14,337 nt of DNA, taken from NCBI GenBank assembly GCA_964641965.1, contig CAZXLD010000071.1, positions 1 through 14,337 on the forward strand. Direction: 5' to 3'. Positions 14,262 to 14,337 of the stretch are shown here, piece by piece. Source of the stretch: JAJDFU01 sp964641965 (GTDB lineage: Bacteria; Bacteroidota; Bacteroidia; Chitinophagales; Saprospiraceae). The notes beneath the pieces were generated by a model. It saw only the letters and a list, made by a program, of their open reading frames with translations. It made no database searches and was not told the origin of the DNA. Each line of letters starts with the position of its first letter. Position 1 is the first letter of the stretch. Both the position numbers and the translations under genes were made by a program.

Positions 14262-14337
14262 ATGAAAAAGCATGCTCAAATATCTTATTTTTGCGTTTTG
14301 ATTTATAGGGTCTGTTGACAGCAGTCCTGCAAACTGC
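14262..14337. other. Right edge, possible start of another element or gene region
   Basis: The last 76 bases contain no complete gene. TAGGGTCTGTTGACAGCAG near 14307-14325 has the look of an insertion-sequence tip (a GGGTCTGTTG-type terminal repeat), but its partner would be outside the window, so this is a guess. TTATTTTTGCGTTTTG (14285-14300) includes a TATTTTTG match to the -7 box (14286-14293), which could drive a gene beginning beyond 14337. Confidence 0.2.

Noticed and set aside
14048..14308. 86-codon open frame on plus at the right end
   Set aside because: It spans the 231-base imperfect palindrome; composition is not protein-like and the base pairing explains the sequence better.
1..14337. 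tRNA, rRNA, CRISPR array or an obvious defence system
   Set aside because: No cloverleaf-like tRNA pattern, conserved rRNA segment, regularly spaced direct repeats or known defence-gene motifs were seen on either strand by eye.

Overview
The window looks like chromosomal DNA from a member of the Bacteroidota, perhaps a Saprospirales-like marine or environmental lineage; the class is a guess. The phylum rests on several signs: a C-terminal type IX secretion (T9SS) sorting domain, a DUF4421-like outer-membrane protein, a FadL-like barrel, Bacteroidota-style lipoprotein signals, a DnaE of the MPxFxHLHCHTxFSLLDGAA type, a near-absence of Shine-Dalgarno sequences, and one clear TAnnTTTG promoter box.

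Layout. The left edge (1-397, minus) is the 5' part of an IS630-family transposase that runs off the window. A vanadium-haloperoxidase/PAP2-like lipoprotein follows on plus (542-1897). A two-gene minus-strand unit (3737 to 1962) encodes a FadL-like outer-membrane barrel and an 82-residue secreted protein, and ends in an intrinsic terminator. Divergently, a same-strand run holds an M20D amidohydrolase (3863-5050), a LOG/TIGR00730 nucleotide phosphoribohydrolase (about 5126-5851), a small acyl-carrier-like protein lacking the phosphopantetheine serine (5997-6233), DNA polymerase III alpha (dnaE, 6547-10077) and a DUF4421-like outer-membrane protein (10113-11120). The 313-base gap before dnaE is unusual: a hairpin with a perfect DnaA box, further near-matches and a very AT-rich tract.

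Between 11121 and 11645 lies an unrecognised 57-residue minus-strand gene. A secreted double-PDZ protein with a T9SS signal (11646-13001, plus) converges on an OmpA-family lipoprotein (13069-13938, minus), and the two share a perfect 44-base palindromic terminator. The right edge holds a 231-base imperfect palindrome with TA at both tips, resembling a miniature transposable element, followed by 76 bases that may include the start of another element.

There is no obvious single multi-gene pathway. The genes are mostly housekeeping (dnaE, LOG), peptide or amide metabolism (M20D) and cell envelope. The strongest candidates for something undescribed are the serine-less ACP-like protein, the DnaA-box region and the terminal palindrome.
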